Shown here: in pieces, positions 1 through 9,110 of the stretch
Position numbering within the stretch: the stretch's first letter is position 1
Layout of the letters: each line of letters begins with the position of its first letter
DNA from: WVZL01 sp041862375
GTDB lineage: Bacteria > Acidobacteriota > Aminicenantia > Aminicenantales > Aminicenantaceae
Direction of reading: 5' to 3'
NCBI GenBank assembly: GCA_041862375.1
Contig: JBGVTE010000054.1
Span: forward strand, 11,463 to 75,462
DNA length: 64,000 nucleotides
Notes under the pieces: model-generated
Databases searched by the model: none
The model's input: only the letters and a program-made list of their open reading frames with translations
Told to the model about the DNA's origin: nothing
Made by a program: the position numbers and the translations under genes

Positions 1-23
1 AGAAGCATCTTTTTCTATAAAAT

Positions 24-2501
24 ATGATTTCATTGACACTCTTAAGGATCTCTTCTAAGGTAATAGTAGTGAAGGAAATAAAACTTCGTTACTTGGCAGG
101 AATATTCCTCGTCTCTTCCGCAACTCTTTGTCTTGAAATAACACTAACCCGATATTTTTCCATATCCCAAGACTACCATTTTGCGTTCCTAGTGGTCAGC
201 ATAGCTTTCTTAGGGTATGGAGCAAGTGGTTCCTTCCTTACTGCTTTTGACAAATTCCAAAAAATAAATTTGGAGAAATTCCTTGGCTTGAGCTCTTTCT
301 TGTATTCTCTCTCCATAATGGCCTGTTTTTTACTCTGCAACTCTCTATCCTTTGATTTTATCAAGCTTTCATGGGATAAGAATCAAGTTTATTTTATATT
401 CATTTACTATTTCCTGCTTAGCATTCCATTCTTTTTTGCAGGATTGACTATCTCTTTTGCAATCACAAAACGTGCAAAGGCAGTCAACACAATTTACTTC
501 TCAGACCTCATAGGAGCAGGAATAGGCTCTTTCTTAGCCATCCTTGTTTTCCTTCCTAGAGGTGAGAAGGGAGTTATAGTTTTTATTTCCTTTTTAGCTC
601 TACTAGCCTCTCTGCTTTTTAGTCTGAGAACCTCATCTCATCTCACTATCACTATCTCCTTTCTGTTAGCTGCTGAACTTGCTCTCTTTATTATCTCTCC
701 CTCTTGGTTACACTTTAGAATTTCTCCCTTTAAAGCACTTCCTGTAGCCTTAAAATATCCTCAGGCAAGACACCTCCTAACAAAATGGAACGCAATATCC
801 CGAGTTGATGTGCTGGACAGCCCCGCTGTAAGATACGCGCCAGGGTTGAGTCTTCTCTATAAAAAAAAACTCCCCCCTCAGCTTGGTCTTTCTGTGGACG
901 GGGGAGACCTAACTTCAATCACACATTTTAAGAATAAAGAGGAACCATCATTAAAATTTATTTCATATCTCCCCTCTTCTCTCGCATATTCCTTTAGTCA
1001 GTACCCTTCCACACTTATCCTTGAACCTAAAGGAGGCATGGATGCCCTCGCAGCTCTTTTTTATAAGGCTCGAAAAATCAAGATAATAGAGAGTAATCCT
1101 CTTGTTGTAAACCTCCTCCAAAATGAGCTCACTAATTTCACCGGTTCTCTTTATCAAAAAGAAAATATTGATCTTGTTTTTGCTAAAAGCAGAGCAGCAT
1201 TGAAGCAAGAAAAAAATAAATATGATTTAATCGTGTTTTCTCTCACAGATGTTTTTGGTTCATCTGGTACAGGCATATACGGATTTAGCGAAAATTATCT
1301 CTATACTCTAGAATCATTCGTTCATCTTTTAAAACGGCTATCGCCCCAGGGGCTCATCAGCACTACTCTCTACCTTATCCCTCCTCCCCGGCAAGAAATA
1401 AGATTATTGGCAACCTGGATAGAAGCTCTTGAAAAGACTCAAAAAAAACCTTCTGCTCACATCGTTGCTATTAGAAGCTGGGGTACAATAAGTTATTTTA
1501 TTAAAAACTCTCCATTCACTGACCACGATATAGATAAACTAAAATCCTTCACCAATGAGCGCCTCTTCGACATCGTCTATTATCCAGGAATAAAGAAAGA
1601 GGAGACAAATATTCACAACATATTCAGGAGCCCACTTTACTATGATTTCATGCTTCAGCTCCTTTCTCTTCCCTCGAGAAAAGAGCTTTACAAAAATTAC
1701 ATTTTCGAAGTCAGGCCAGCCACAGATAACCGTCCTTTTTTCTTTAATTCTTACAAACTGCAAAAACCCAAAGCCACATACGAAGCTCTAGGTAAGAAGT
1801 GGCTCCCTCTACTACAGGGAGGATTCCTGATCCCTCTTATGTTTCTTCAATTTCTAATTATTGCTTTCGTCTTAATCCTCTCTCCTCTCATAGTTTTTAG
1901 GAAAAGTAAAAGTCGAAGAAGAGGAATTTTTCTTAAAGTATTTTTTTATTTTAGTCTGATCGGGATGGCATTTATGTTCATCGAGATAACTTGGATACAA
2001 AAATTCATCCTTTTTCTAGGTCACCCTCTTTATTCTATCTCTACAATTATTTTTTCCCTCCTTCTTTCCACGGGAATAGGCAGTTTTGTATCTAAAATAC
2101 TGCTCAGAGAAAAAGTAAAGCAGAAACTCAAAGCAAGTCTTATCCTCTGCAGTTTCCTCATCGTGATTTATCTCCTTTTTCTTCCTCTTTTCTATCAGAA
2201 TTTGATCCATCTCAAATTCTTGCTGAAAATCGTACTGACATTCCTAGTTATCTTCCCACTCGGGTTTCTCATGGGTTTCCCCTTTCCTACAGGAATTCGA
2301 CTCCTCGAACGGGAAGAGAGCAGGCTCATCCCTTGGGCTTGGGCTGCCAATGCTTTTTCATCTGTCATCAATGCAGTGCTCGCCCTGATGATTGCTTTTT
2401 GGGGAGGGTATAACCTGGTCCTAATCTTAGCCGGAGGAGGCTATTTACTTGCTCTTCCTTTTCTGAACTTCTCCAACCATGGGAACAAAGCTTACACTTA
2501 G
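24..2501 (+). CDS. Membrane-embedded spermidine-synthase-like protein
   Basis: An 825-residue protein in three parts. About seven hydrophobic segments (roughly residues 23-226) are followed by a soluble region (about 230-600) resembling the Rossmann methyltransferase fold of spermidine synthase-like proteins. Features there are LILEPKGGMDALAAL, an acidic strand end at KIIESNPLVV, DLIVFSLTD and the family-typical PATDNRPFFF. Six or seven further membrane segments follow to the C-terminus. Proteins of this layout are widespread in environmental bacteria and are often annotated as spermidine synthase, but aminopropyltransferase activity is unproven. The start at 24 has no clear ribosome binding site; GTG at 69, preceded by AAGG, is a good alternative and begins just before the first membrane segment. 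The 3' end overlaps the convergent pcm gene by 57 bases. Confidence 0.75.
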   Translation: MISLTLLRISSKVIVVKEIKLRYLAGIFLVSSATLCLEITLTRYFSISQDYHFAFLVVSIAFLGYGASGSFLTAFDKFQKINLEKFLGLSSFLYSLSIMACFLLCNSLSFDFIKLSWDKNQVYFIFIYYFLLSIPFFFAGLTISFAITKRAKAVNTIYFSDLIGAGIGSFLAILVFLPRGEKGVIVFISFLALLASLLFSLRTSSHLTITISFLLAAELALFIISPSWLHFRISPFKALPVALKYPQARHLLTKWNAISRVDVLDSPAVRYAPGLSLLYKKKLPPQLGLSVDGGDLTSITHFKNKEEPSLKFISYLPSSLAYSFSQYPSTLILEPKGGMDALAALFYKARKIKIIESNPLVVNLLQNELTNFTGSLYQKENIDLVFAKSRAALKQEKNKYDLIVFSLTDVFGSSGTGIYGFSENYLYTLESFVHLLKRLSPQGLISTTLYLIPPPRQEIRLLATWIEALEKTQKKPSAHIVAIRSWGTISYFIKNSPFTDHDIDKLKSFTNERLFDIVYYPGIKKEETNIHNIFRSPLYYDFMLQLLSLPSRKELYKNYIFEVRPATDNRPFFFNSYKLQKPKATYEALGKKWLPLLQGGFLIPLMFLQFLIIAFVLILSPLIVFRKSKSRRRGIFLKVFFYFSLIGMAFMFIEITWIQKFILFLGHPLYSISTIIFSLLLSTGIGSFVSKILLREKVKQKLKASLILCSFLIVIYLLFLPLFYQNLIHLKFLLKIVLTFLVIFPLGFLMGFPFPTGIRLLEREESRLIPWAWAANAFSSVINAVLALMIAFWGGYNLVLILAGGGYLLALPFLNFSNHGNKAYT

Positions 2502-3179
2502 AATATGTTCTACTTTAAGTTTCTCAACCTCTTTAGTGACAAGGGTGAGAGTTTGAAAATAATGGGTGCTTCCCAAAGGAATGATAAGCCTGCCTCCCTT
2601 ATTAAGTTGGTCTATAAGGGGAGGAGGCACATGATTTGCCGCACATGTAACAATTATTGCATCAAAGGGAGCATATTCTTCCCAGCCAAAGTAACCATCA
2701 CCCCATTTGACCTTAACCTTCGAGTAATCCAACTTTTCAAGTATTTGAGCTGCTCTCTCTGCTAGATTCTCTCTTATCTCAATTGAATATACATTATCAG
2801 TAAAGTGCACGAGAACAGCAGCTTGGTAACCAGAACCAGTGCCAATCTCTAAAACTTTCTCTCCTTTTTTCAGGTTAAGGCATTGTGTCATCAGAGCTAC
2901 TATGTAGGGCTGAGAAATTGTTTGGCCCTCATCAATAGGCAAGGGATTATCATCATAAGCACGCTTGCGCAAGCGAGGATTTACAAAGAGATGTCGGGGA
3001 ACTTTACTCATTACCTCCAAAACTTTCTTATCCGTGATATCTCTTCCTGCGAGCTGCCGCTTTACCATTTCATTTCTTTTCTTTATAAAAACATCATCTT
3101 CTTGGCAGTAGAAAAGGGAAGGCAAAAGAAATAGTATTAAAATAAAAGCGACTGGCTTAAAAAATAATCCCCATCTCAT
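2445..3179 (-). CDS. pcm: Exported protein-L-isoaspartate O-methyltransferase
   Basis: A 244-residue Pcm-family enzyme, which methylates isoaspartyl residues of damaged proteins with S-adenosylmethionine. Visible family features are the RHLFV block, the DNPLPIDEGQTISQPYIVALM segment and the SAM-binding loop VLEIGTGSGYQAAVL. Unlike the usual cytoplasmic enzyme it begins with a basic and hydrophobic stretch ending near SLFYCQE, which reads as a signal peptide, perhaps a lipobox. It may therefore act in the periplasm; exported Pcm homologues are known in other bacteria. AAGGAG lies 8 bases before the ATG. The leader holds a TATAAT box and a perfect palindrome, described separately. Confidence 0.9.
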   Translation of the reverse strand: MRWGLFFKPVAFILILFLLPSLFYCQEDDVFIKKRNEMVKRQLAGRDITDKKVLEVMSKVPRHLFVNPRLRKRAYDDNPLPIDEGQTISQPYIVALMTQCLNLKKGEKVLEIGTGSGYQAAVLVHFTDNVYSIEIRENLAERAAQILEKLDYSKVKVKWGDGYFGWEEYAPFDAIIVTCAANHVPPPLIDQLNKGGRLIIPLGSTHYFQTLTLVTKEVEKLKVEHILSVSFVPMVGEVQKRKSK

Positions 3180-3192
3180 CCTTGCTCCTTGC

Positions 3193-3209
3193 CTGGGAAA
3201 ATTTCCCAG
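3193..3209. promoter_or_regulatory. Perfect palindrome in the pcm leader
   Basis: CTGGGAAAATTTCCCAG is an 8-1-8 perfect palindrome between the predicted pcm -10 box and its ribosome binding site. It could be an operator or a small mRNA hairpin. Nothing identifies its ligand. Confidence 0.4.
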
Positions 3210-3224
3210 AAGTTAATCACACAG

Positions 3225-3253
3225 ATTATAGTACATATTCAAGTTGTTTTTAA
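3225..3253 (-). promoter_or_regulatory. Predicted sigma70-type promoter of pcm
   Basis: On the minus strand TTAAAA (3248-3253) is followed after 17 bases by a perfect TATAAT (3225-3230). Transcription would begin near 3218, about 40 bases upstream of the pcm start. Confidence 0.4.
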
Positions 3254-3550
3254 TATTTTCTTTTAAAATTCACCAGAAATCAACAAGAATTGGTCCCCAA
3301 TTCTTGATATTGAGAAAAAAATAAAACAAGATTCGTTAGAAAAGATGAAAGTATTAAAAATATGCTCCTCTTTTGTGGTAATACATCCTCCCCCCTAAAG
3401 GTGAGAAAGAAGGGGTAAATATCACCCCTTAATTCATCCTCATGGGCGATTGACTGAGAAAGGCTGCTTTGACACTATTAACCAGAACTGAGAGAGGTGA
3501 TTTTTTTACACTAAACGCCTGGTAAATTAAGCTCAAGGAAAATGCATTAA
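3254..3550. other. Intergenic region upstream of coaD
   Basis: No gene is seen here. It contains a small hairpin at 3410-3430 (AAGGGGT, 7-base loop, ACCCCTT) without a following T run. A TTGACA at 3469-3474 has no convincing -10 partner at the normal distance. The coaD leader must lie here. Confidence 0.5.
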
Positions 3551-4039
3551 ATGGAAAAAAAAGCTATTTATCCCGGGTCTTTCGATCCTATTACTAATGG
3601 CCATGTAGATATCATAGAAAGAAGTCTGGAAATTTTCGACAAAATACTCATTGCTGTCTTGGAAAATCCCAAAAAGAGTCCCCTTTTCTCTGTACAGGAA
3701 AGAATAAAGATGATTAATGAAATCTTCCAAGATAGAGATACTATCGAGGTAAAGGCATTTCATGGGCTTCTTGTTGAATTCGCAGAAAAAAATAAGGCGA
3801 AAGTAGTCATTCGAGGCCTTAGAGCCATCTCTGATTTCGAGTATGAATTTCAAATGGCATTGATGAACCGGAAACTCAACCCCAAGATAGAGACATTCTT
3901 TATGATGCCCAATGTCAAATATTCTTATCTGAGCTCAAAGCTAGTCAAAGAAATTTTTATGCTAGGAGGATGTCTCAAAGACTTAGTACCTGAGCTCGTA
4001 GTCAAAAAATTACAAGAAAAATTCAAGTCAAAAAAATAA
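3551..4039 (+). CDS. coaD: Phosphopantetheine adenylyltransferase
   Basis: 162 residues, full length for the family. CoaD transfers an adenylyl group from ATP to 4'-phosphopantetheine, the penultimate step of coenzyme A synthesis in the cytoplasm. The nucleotidyltransferase signature TNGH lies in YPGSFDPITNGHVDI near the N-terminus, IRGLRAISDFEYEFQMALMNR is conserved, and YLSSKLVKEI is the C-terminal ATP-binding motif. AAGGA precedes the start. An ATG nine bases upstream reads only ATG CAT TAA and is not a gene start. The gene runs 26 bases ahead of pilM and probably leads that transcript. coaBC of the same pathway is at 13.8-15.0 kb. Confidence 0.96.
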   Translation: MEKKAIYPGSFDPITNGHVDIIERSLEIFDKILIAVLENPKKSPLFSVQERIKMINEIFQDRDTIEVKAFHGLLVEFAEKNKAKVVIRGLRAISDFEYEFQMALMNRKLNPKIETFFMMPNVKYSYLSSKLVKEIFMLGGCLKDLVPELVVKKLQEKFKSKK

Positions 4040-4065
4040 AAATTCTCAAAACAACATAGGAAAAA

Positions 4066-5145
4066 ATGCTTGATTTTGGAAGAACAAAGGAACTAGTTGG
4101 CTTGGATATTGGTTCATACTCAATAAAAGCTGTCGAACTCAAATCCAAGAAAAAAGAGGGAAAAGAATTTTACGAATTGGCTCATTTGGGGTACGAGATC
4201 CTTCCCCATGATGCAATCGTTGAGGGAACCATCATCGACACTACTGCTGTGGCTGAAATCATAAAGATAATTTTTGAAGAAAATAATATTTCTAACAAAA
4301 ACGTAGTTATCTCTATCTCTGGAAATTCTGTGATCATAAAAAAATTATCCCTTCCCATGATGGATTCAGATGAACTGGCCGAATCCATAATATGGGAAGC
4401 AAAGCACAACATTCCTTACGCCTTTGAAGAGATTAATATCGACTACACAGTCCTACCGCATCCTCAAAAATCGGAGGGGAAAGATTTAGATATTCTGCTC
4501 GTGGCTGCAAAAAAAGATAAGATTGAAAACTACAGTAACGTCATTCACCAAGCTCAAAAAAATTTAAAAGCAATAGAAGTGGATGTGTTCACTCTTCAAA
4601 ACGCCCTTGAGATTAATTATCCAGAAATTTTTAATGAGAAGACAATTGCAATAATCAATATCGGAGCGACCGTAACCAATATCATTGTCATTGAAAGGGG
4701 AAATCCTCAATTATTCCGAGATTTATCCATGGGAGGTATCTTTTTTACCGAAAACATAAGAAATGAACTAAATATCAGCTTTGATGTAGCTGAAAAATTG
4801 CTCAAAGGAATACTTGTAGAAAGCGTGGATACTGAGAAGATTGAGAAAGCCCTCTCCATGAATACAAAAGAGCTTCTTGACGAGATTGATAAAACTTTCT
4901 CCTTCTATGAAGTAGGAGAAAAAAATGATAAAAAGATTGATCTAATTCTTCTGAGCGGAGGTTTAGCAAAATTAAAGGGCTTGGATAAGCACTTTGAACA
5001 AAGATTAAAAATAGAGACGAAAATCTTTAATACATTCCGCAATATCCAAATTAATGAAAAGAAATTCCCTCTTGCCAAAATCCAGGATATGACTCCATTC
5101 TTTGGAGTAGCCTTAGGTCTCGCTTCAGGGAAGATAGAGAAATAA
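4066..5145 (+). CDS. pilM: Type IV pilus assembly protein PilM
   Basis: A 359-residue actin-fold ATPase-like protein of the inner-membrane platform of type IV pili. VGLDIGSYSIKAVELK near the N-terminus is the phosphate-1 type motif, IAIINIGATVTNIIVIERG the second nucleotide loop, and LILLSGGLAKLKGLDKHFEQ the adenosine-binding stretch. PilM sits on the cytoplasmic face and binds the short N-terminal tail of PilN. Here that tail appears as MIRINLLKPGKK at the start of the next gene, only 3 bases downstream. First gene of a complete pilM-N-O-P-Q cluster. Confidence 0.95.
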   Translation: MLDFGRTKELVGLDIGSYSIKAVELKSKKKEGKEFYELAHLGYEILPHDAIVEGTIIDTTAVAEIIKIIFEENNISNKNVVISISGNSVIIKKLSLPMMDSDELAESIIWEAKHNIPYAFEEINIDYTVLPHPQKSEGKDLDILLVAAKKDKIENYSNVIHQAQKNLKAIEVDVFTLQNALEINYPEIFNEKTIAIINIGATVTNIIVIERGNPQLFRDLSMGGIFFTENIRNELNISFDVAEKLLKGILVESVDTEKIEKALSMNTKELLDEIDKTFSFYEVGEKNDKKIDLILLSGGLAKLKGLDKHFEQRLKIETKIFNTFRNIQINEKKFPLAKIQDMTPFFGVALGLASGKIEK

Positions 5146-5148
5146 GAA

Positions 5149-5772
5149 ATGATAAGAATAAATTTATTAAAACCGGGAAAAAAAGAGCTCAAAGAAGCTG
5201 CTCCTTCACCTTCAGAGGAAGTTAAAGGGAAACAAAAGCTTGAATTTAATAAGCTCTTTATCCTTGTTTTTGTAGTCTTAATCGCTGCCCTTTTCTTAAC
5301 GCAGAGAAACTCTCTCAATAAGGAAAAAAATCTCATGAGGAACGCTCAAGAAGAAAAAAACAAACTTCAACACGTAACGTCTAAACTAAATGAATTGGAG
5401 CAACAAAAAGCGCTTTACGAAAGAAAAATTAACCTCATTACTGAACTCAAGTTAAAGCAAGAACTCCCAGTGAGAATAATGGATGAGTTAAGCAGGAGCC
5501 TCCCTGACTGGGTCTGGCTGACAGAAGCCACCTATGACAAACAAAATATTCAGATAAAAGGCAAAGCCCTCTCTAACAGCTTAATAGCGGATTTTATCTC
5601 CAGCTTAGAAAACAGCAGCTATTTCAGCAGTGTAAATCTTATTTCTTCTGTCCAGAAAAACATAAGAAACGATCAATTTATGGAATTCTCTATGACAGCG
5701 AAGCCCGATTTAGCTCAGAAAGCTGAATCCCAGGAGCCGCAAAAAAAAGCAACTCCCAGGGAGAAAACATGA
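5149..5772 (+). CDS. pilN: Type IV pilus assembly protein PilN
   Basis: 207 residues. The N-terminus MIRINLLKP matches the PilN motif that docks into PilM. One membrane span follows (LFILVFVVLIAALFLT, about residues 36-51), then a coiled coil rich in Glu, Lys and Gln (about 52-105), and a ferredoxin-like periplasmic domain with the typical MDELSRSLPDWVWLTEA. It pairs with PilO to form the periplasmic alignment complex. The final four bases overlap the start of pilO (ATGA), indicating translational coupling. Confidence 0.93.
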   Translation: MIRINLLKPGKKELKEAAPSPSEEVKGKQKLEFNKLFILVFVVLIAALFLTQRNSLNKEKNLMRNAQEEKNKLQHVTSKLNELEQQKALYERKINLITELKLKQELPVRIMDELSRSLPDWVWLTEATYDKQNIQIKGKALSNSLIADFISSLENSSYFSSVNLISSVQKNIRNDQFMEFSMTAKPDLAQKAESQEPQKKATPREKT

Positions 5773-6350
5773 AAAATTGGCCTTGGTATAACTATGTAGT
5801 TCTTGGTGCCATTATATTTGCTCTCTTCTATTTCGTCTACTATAAACCAAAAGGAAAAGAGTTAAACAATATAAGAACAGAAAGGCTACGAATTGAAGAG
5901 GAAGTGGTGAAGTCTCGAGCAAAAATGAAGGAACTGGAAAAAATTGAAAATGAGCTCGAAAAAATGACCGATACCTTACAAGAACTTGAGGTAGTCATTC
6001 CTCAAAAAAGAGAAGTCAGCGATATCATTAAAAGAATTCAGCAGCTCGCTTATGACTCAAGACTCAACATCACAAGATTTGCTGATCAAGGCGAAATCTT
6101 CAAAGAATTCTATTCTGAATGGCTTATTTCACTCGAAATGACCGGAAATTATCATAACTTGGCGATTTTTTTCGATCACCTGAGTCATTTTTCTAGACTC
6201 TTTAATATAGAAAATTTTTCCATAAAATCACTCACAAGACAGGCCGAGGAAGCCACAATCATCGTTAACTGCATAGCGAAAACATACATATTTCATGAAG
6301 AAACTCAAGAAGAAAAGGCTAGTAATAATCCTGGAAGGAAAAGAAGATGA
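5769..6350 (+). CDS. pilO: Type IV pilus assembly protein PilO
   Basis: 193 residues: a membrane span near the N-terminus (YVVLGAIIFALFYFVYY), a coiled coil (about 28-80) and a C-terminal ferredoxin-like domain containing LEMTGNYHNLAIFFDHLSHF, the family hallmark. PilO forms heterodimers with PilN and links to PilP. Both ends overlap the neighbouring genes by four bases. Confidence 0.93.
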   Translation: MKNWPWYNYVVLGAIIFALFYFVYYKPKGKELNNIRTERLRIEEEVVKSRAKMKELEKIENELEKMTDTLQELEVVIPQKREVSDIIKRIQQLAYDSRLNITRFADQGEIFKEFYSEWLISLEMTGNYHNLAIFFDHLSHFSRLFNIENFSIKSLTRQAEEATIIVNCIAKTYIFHEETQEEKASNNPGRKRR

Positions 6351-6772
6351 AAAAACCACTCGCTTTTTCTATCCTCTTTAGCCTTATTTTCGTTTTCCTC
6401 TGCCCTCTCATATCTCAGGAAGAAAAAAGCGAAAAGACATACTCAACATACAATCCTGCTGGAAGAAGAGATCCTTTCAGAGATTTATTATCTGGAAGAG
6501 AAATTGCTGAGAAAGTCGCGGTTGAAGGAAAAATCACTCTTTCTGTTGACGATATAGTTCTAATCGGGATTTCCAAAGCAAGAGGAAAATTCATAGCCAT
6601 AATAAATGGCCCTCAAGGATTTCCTTATTTCATTAAAGAAAATGATAAGTTTGCTAATGGTTTTGTCTTGTCTATAAAAGAATTTCAAGTAACATTCCGG
6701 AAAATAAAAGAAAGAGGCATACCTTTAAGAAAGCCAAAGGACATAATCAAGGTTCTACATCCAGAGGAGTAA
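6347..6772 (+). CDS. pilP: Type IV pilus assembly protein PilP
   Basis: 141 residues with an N-terminal hydrophobic export signal ending near CPLISQEE. No clear lipobox is followed by a conserved +1 Cys, so it may be anchored differently from classical PilP lipoproteins. YNPAGRRDPFRDLL is the PilP motif, and the C-terminal beta-sandwich part includes GISKARGKFIAIINGPQGFPYFIKENDKF. PilP joins PilN/PilO to the PilQ secretin. pilQ starts four bases after its stop. Confidence 0.9.
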   Translation: MKKPLAFSILFSLIFVFLCPLISQEEKSEKTYSTYNPAGRRDPFRDLLSGREIAEKVAVEGKITLSVDDIVLIGISKARGKFIAIINGPQGFPYFIKENDKFANGFVLSIKEFQVTFRKIKERGIPLRKPKDIIKVLHPEE

Positions 6773-6776
6773 TAAA

Positions 6777-9098
6777 ATGAAAAGAAAAATTTATTTCTTC
6801 ATACTTCTCAATTTGTGTCTATTTGCCCTACTGAGTGGAATTGCTAAAAACAGTGAATCCATTATCAACATAGATAGAATTTATGTTCAACCAGATAAGC
6901 AAAAGGAAAGAATTGTATTAAAAGCAGACTCATCCCTGCCTCTTTTAAAAACATACTATTCTCAGGAATCTCCCCATACAATAATTATTGAATGGGATAA
7001 AGTAAGAGCTTCTAAAGAGCCCGAATTCAATCCTAAAGAGTCATCCCTGATCCAGAGCTTGAAGGCAGAAGACATTGAAGATAATCGCCTTCGCCTTCTT
7101 GTTGATCTAAAAAAGCAGGTACCCTACCGGATATTTACCGACCAAAAGCTCACAGTAGTTGAATTGAACAAGACTCTTGAAACCATGGATAAATATGTAC
7201 TCGATCCTGAGACTGAAAAAATTCTTGAAGAAAAAGTAAAGTCAAAAATATCATTGCATAAAATTGACATCTCTGAAAAAGAAGACAGGATAGACGTAAC
7301 AGCGAAAATAAGAGGCGAAGCAGTTTTCAATATATTTGCTCTTGAGAATCCTTTGCGTCTCGTCGTTGATCTCTTTAAAACCTTAAATTACTCTCACCCC
7401 TCCACCTATCAGGTTAATAAATTAGGTGTGAAAAGGGTAAGGACAGCTCAGTTTCAAGGCTCAGATTCTTTGATCAGCCGAATTGTTTTCGACCTTGTTC
7501 AGCCCAAGTATTATGAAGTTAAATCAGAGAATAATAAACTAGTGATCTCCTTTTTTAAAGAAGCTACACATAACGCCCCGCCCCTCATCAGCTATCCTCG
7601 CTCCAGTGAAGATGTGCCTGAACTGAATCAAGAATTGCACCAGGCACAACAAAAAAAGACCGAAGACGAAACTCCAAAAAAAGAGCCAGACAACGATTCT
7701 AACCGGAATTATTCTAAATCTCTTCTGCCTTTCCCAACCAGTAAAAAATCCATTCTCAAGGTTGGACAAGACGACAATCAGGTCCCGGAGAGCCTTCAAG
7801 AGGACCAATTTAAATTGAGAACTATTGCTGAGCGAGAAAAAAAATATGAGGGAGAAATACTTACTCTAAGGTTTAAGGATGCAGATTTAAGAGATGTTAT
7901 TTTTTACTTAGGTGAATTTGCAGGGCTAAACGTAATCTTTGACCCAGAAGTCTCAGGAAGAGTAACCTGTGACTTAGTCGATGTTCCCTGGGATCAAGCT
8001 CTCGATATTATTCTGAAAGTCAGCAAAATGGGAAAGACTATTGAAGGAAACGTACTGAGGATTGCTCCTCTGGATGTTTTAACACGGGAGCAGGAACAGC
8101 AGAAAAGGTTGAGGGAAAGTAAAGAACTGGCTGAGCCACCCCAAGTAAAAACAATTACACTCTCCTATTCGAAAGCTAAAGACATCCAGGCACTTCTCTC
8201 CAAGAGGCTGTCTTCTCAAGGATCAATTATCATTGATGAACGGACAAACACCTTAATAATTTCTGATGTGAAAGACCGGATTGAGCTTCTAGAAAGATTA
8301 ATAACTGTTCTTGATGTTCCAACTCCCCAGGTCTCAATCGAAGCGAGGATAGTAGAAGCTACTTCAAACTTTGCCCGCAATCTCGGTATACAATGGGGTT
8401 TTCTAGGGGTAGCAGACCCTCTATATGGAAACCAGACCTCACTACTTTTTCCGAATAGCATCCTGGCTGACGGTTCTGTCATCAAGCAGGGAATAATTAC
8501 TAAAGGCTTAGGAGGGCCTCTGGGAGGCTATGCCATTAACCTTCCTGCTCCATCTTTTAACACGGCTCTCAGCATTTCAATGGGCAATGTCTTAGATACC
8601 TTCAGGCTAGATATGGCTCTCACTGCCCTTGAAAGTTCTGGAGAAGGCCAAATCATATCCTGTCCCAAAGTAACTACCCAGAACAACATGCAAGCTGAAA
8701 TAATCCAGGGAAGACAAATTCCTGTCCAAACTGTGGCTAACTTCACTGTGACTACTACATACGTAAATGCTGCTTTGGAGCTCAGAGCCACACCACAAAT
8801 TACGGCTGAAGGCACTATTATCATGAGTATTGAAATCAGGAATAATGCCGCCGATTTCGCTAACTTAGTAAATGGTATCCCTCCTATTACAACTCAAAGT
8901 GCTAAAGCAACAGTGATGATTATAGACGGAGGAACAGCTGTAATCGGCGGAATATACAGGACCGAAGATTCAGTAACAAGAGAGGGAGTCCCATTTCTCC
9001 ATAAAATACCCATACTGGGAAGCCTCTTCCGTTCTCTCACCCGAACAAGGCAGAACCGAGAGCTTCTTATTTTTATAACTCCCAGAATAATAAGGTAA
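6777..9098 (+). CDS. pilQ: Type IV pilus secretin PilQ
   Basis: 773 residues with a signal peptide. Two AMIN-like peptidoglycan-binding regions lie at about 25-130 and 155-265, followed by a charged linker (about 270-350). An STN/N0 domain contains LRFKDADLRDVIFYLGEFAGLNVIFDPEVSG. Next comes an N1/KH domain (SYSKAKDIQALLS to VLDVPTPQVSIEARIVEA), then the secretin pore domain. The pore domain ends in the signature VPFLHKIPILGSLFRS and LLIFITPRII. It forms the outer-membrane channel through which the pilus emerges. It is downstream of pilP with normal spacing and is full length. Confidence 0.96.
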   Translation: MKRKIYFFILLNLCLFALLSGIAKNSESIINIDRIYVQPDKQKERIVLKADSSLPLLKTYYSQESPHTIIIEWDKVRASKEPEFNPKESSLIQSLKAEDIEDNRLRLLVDLKKQVPYRIFTDQKLTVVELNKTLETMDKYVLDPETEKILEEKVKSKISLHKIDISEKEDRIDVTAKIRGEAVFNIFALENPLRLVVDLFKTLNYSHPSTYQVNKLGVKRVRTAQFQGSDSLISRIVFDLVQPKYYEVKSENNKLVISFFKEATHNAPPLISYPRSSEDVPELNQELHQAQQKKTEDETPKKEPDNDSNRNYSKSLLPFPTSKKSILKVGQDDNQVPESLQEDQFKLRTIAEREKKYEGEILTLRFKDADLRDVIFYLGEFAGLNVIFDPEVSGRVTCDLVDVPWDQALDIILKVSKMGKTIEGNVLRIAPLDVLTREQEQQKRLRESKELAEPPQVKTITLSYSKAKDIQALLSKRLSSQGSIIIDERTNTLIISDVKDRIELLERLITVLDVPTPQVSIEARIVEATSNFARNLGIQWGFLGVADPLYGNQTSLLFPNSILADGSVIKQGIITKGLGGPLGGYAINLPAPSFNTALSISMGNVLDTFRLDMALTALESSGEGQIISCPKVTTQNNMQAEIIQGRQIPVQTVANFTVTTTYVNAALELRATPQITAEGTIIMSIEIRNNAADFANLVNGIPPITTQSAKATVMIIDGGTAVIGGIYRTEDSVTREGVPFLHKIPILGSLFRSLTRTRQNRELLIFITPRIIR

Positions 9099-9110
9099 GA
9101 GGAGAAAAAA

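Noticed and set aside
2505..3134. Plus-strand frames opposite pcm
   Set aside because: Antisense to a clearly conserved Pcm gene.
3410..3430. Hairpin AAGGGGT/ACCCCTT upstream of coaD as a terminator or riboswitch
   Set aside because: Short stem, no T tract and no recognised riboswitch core.
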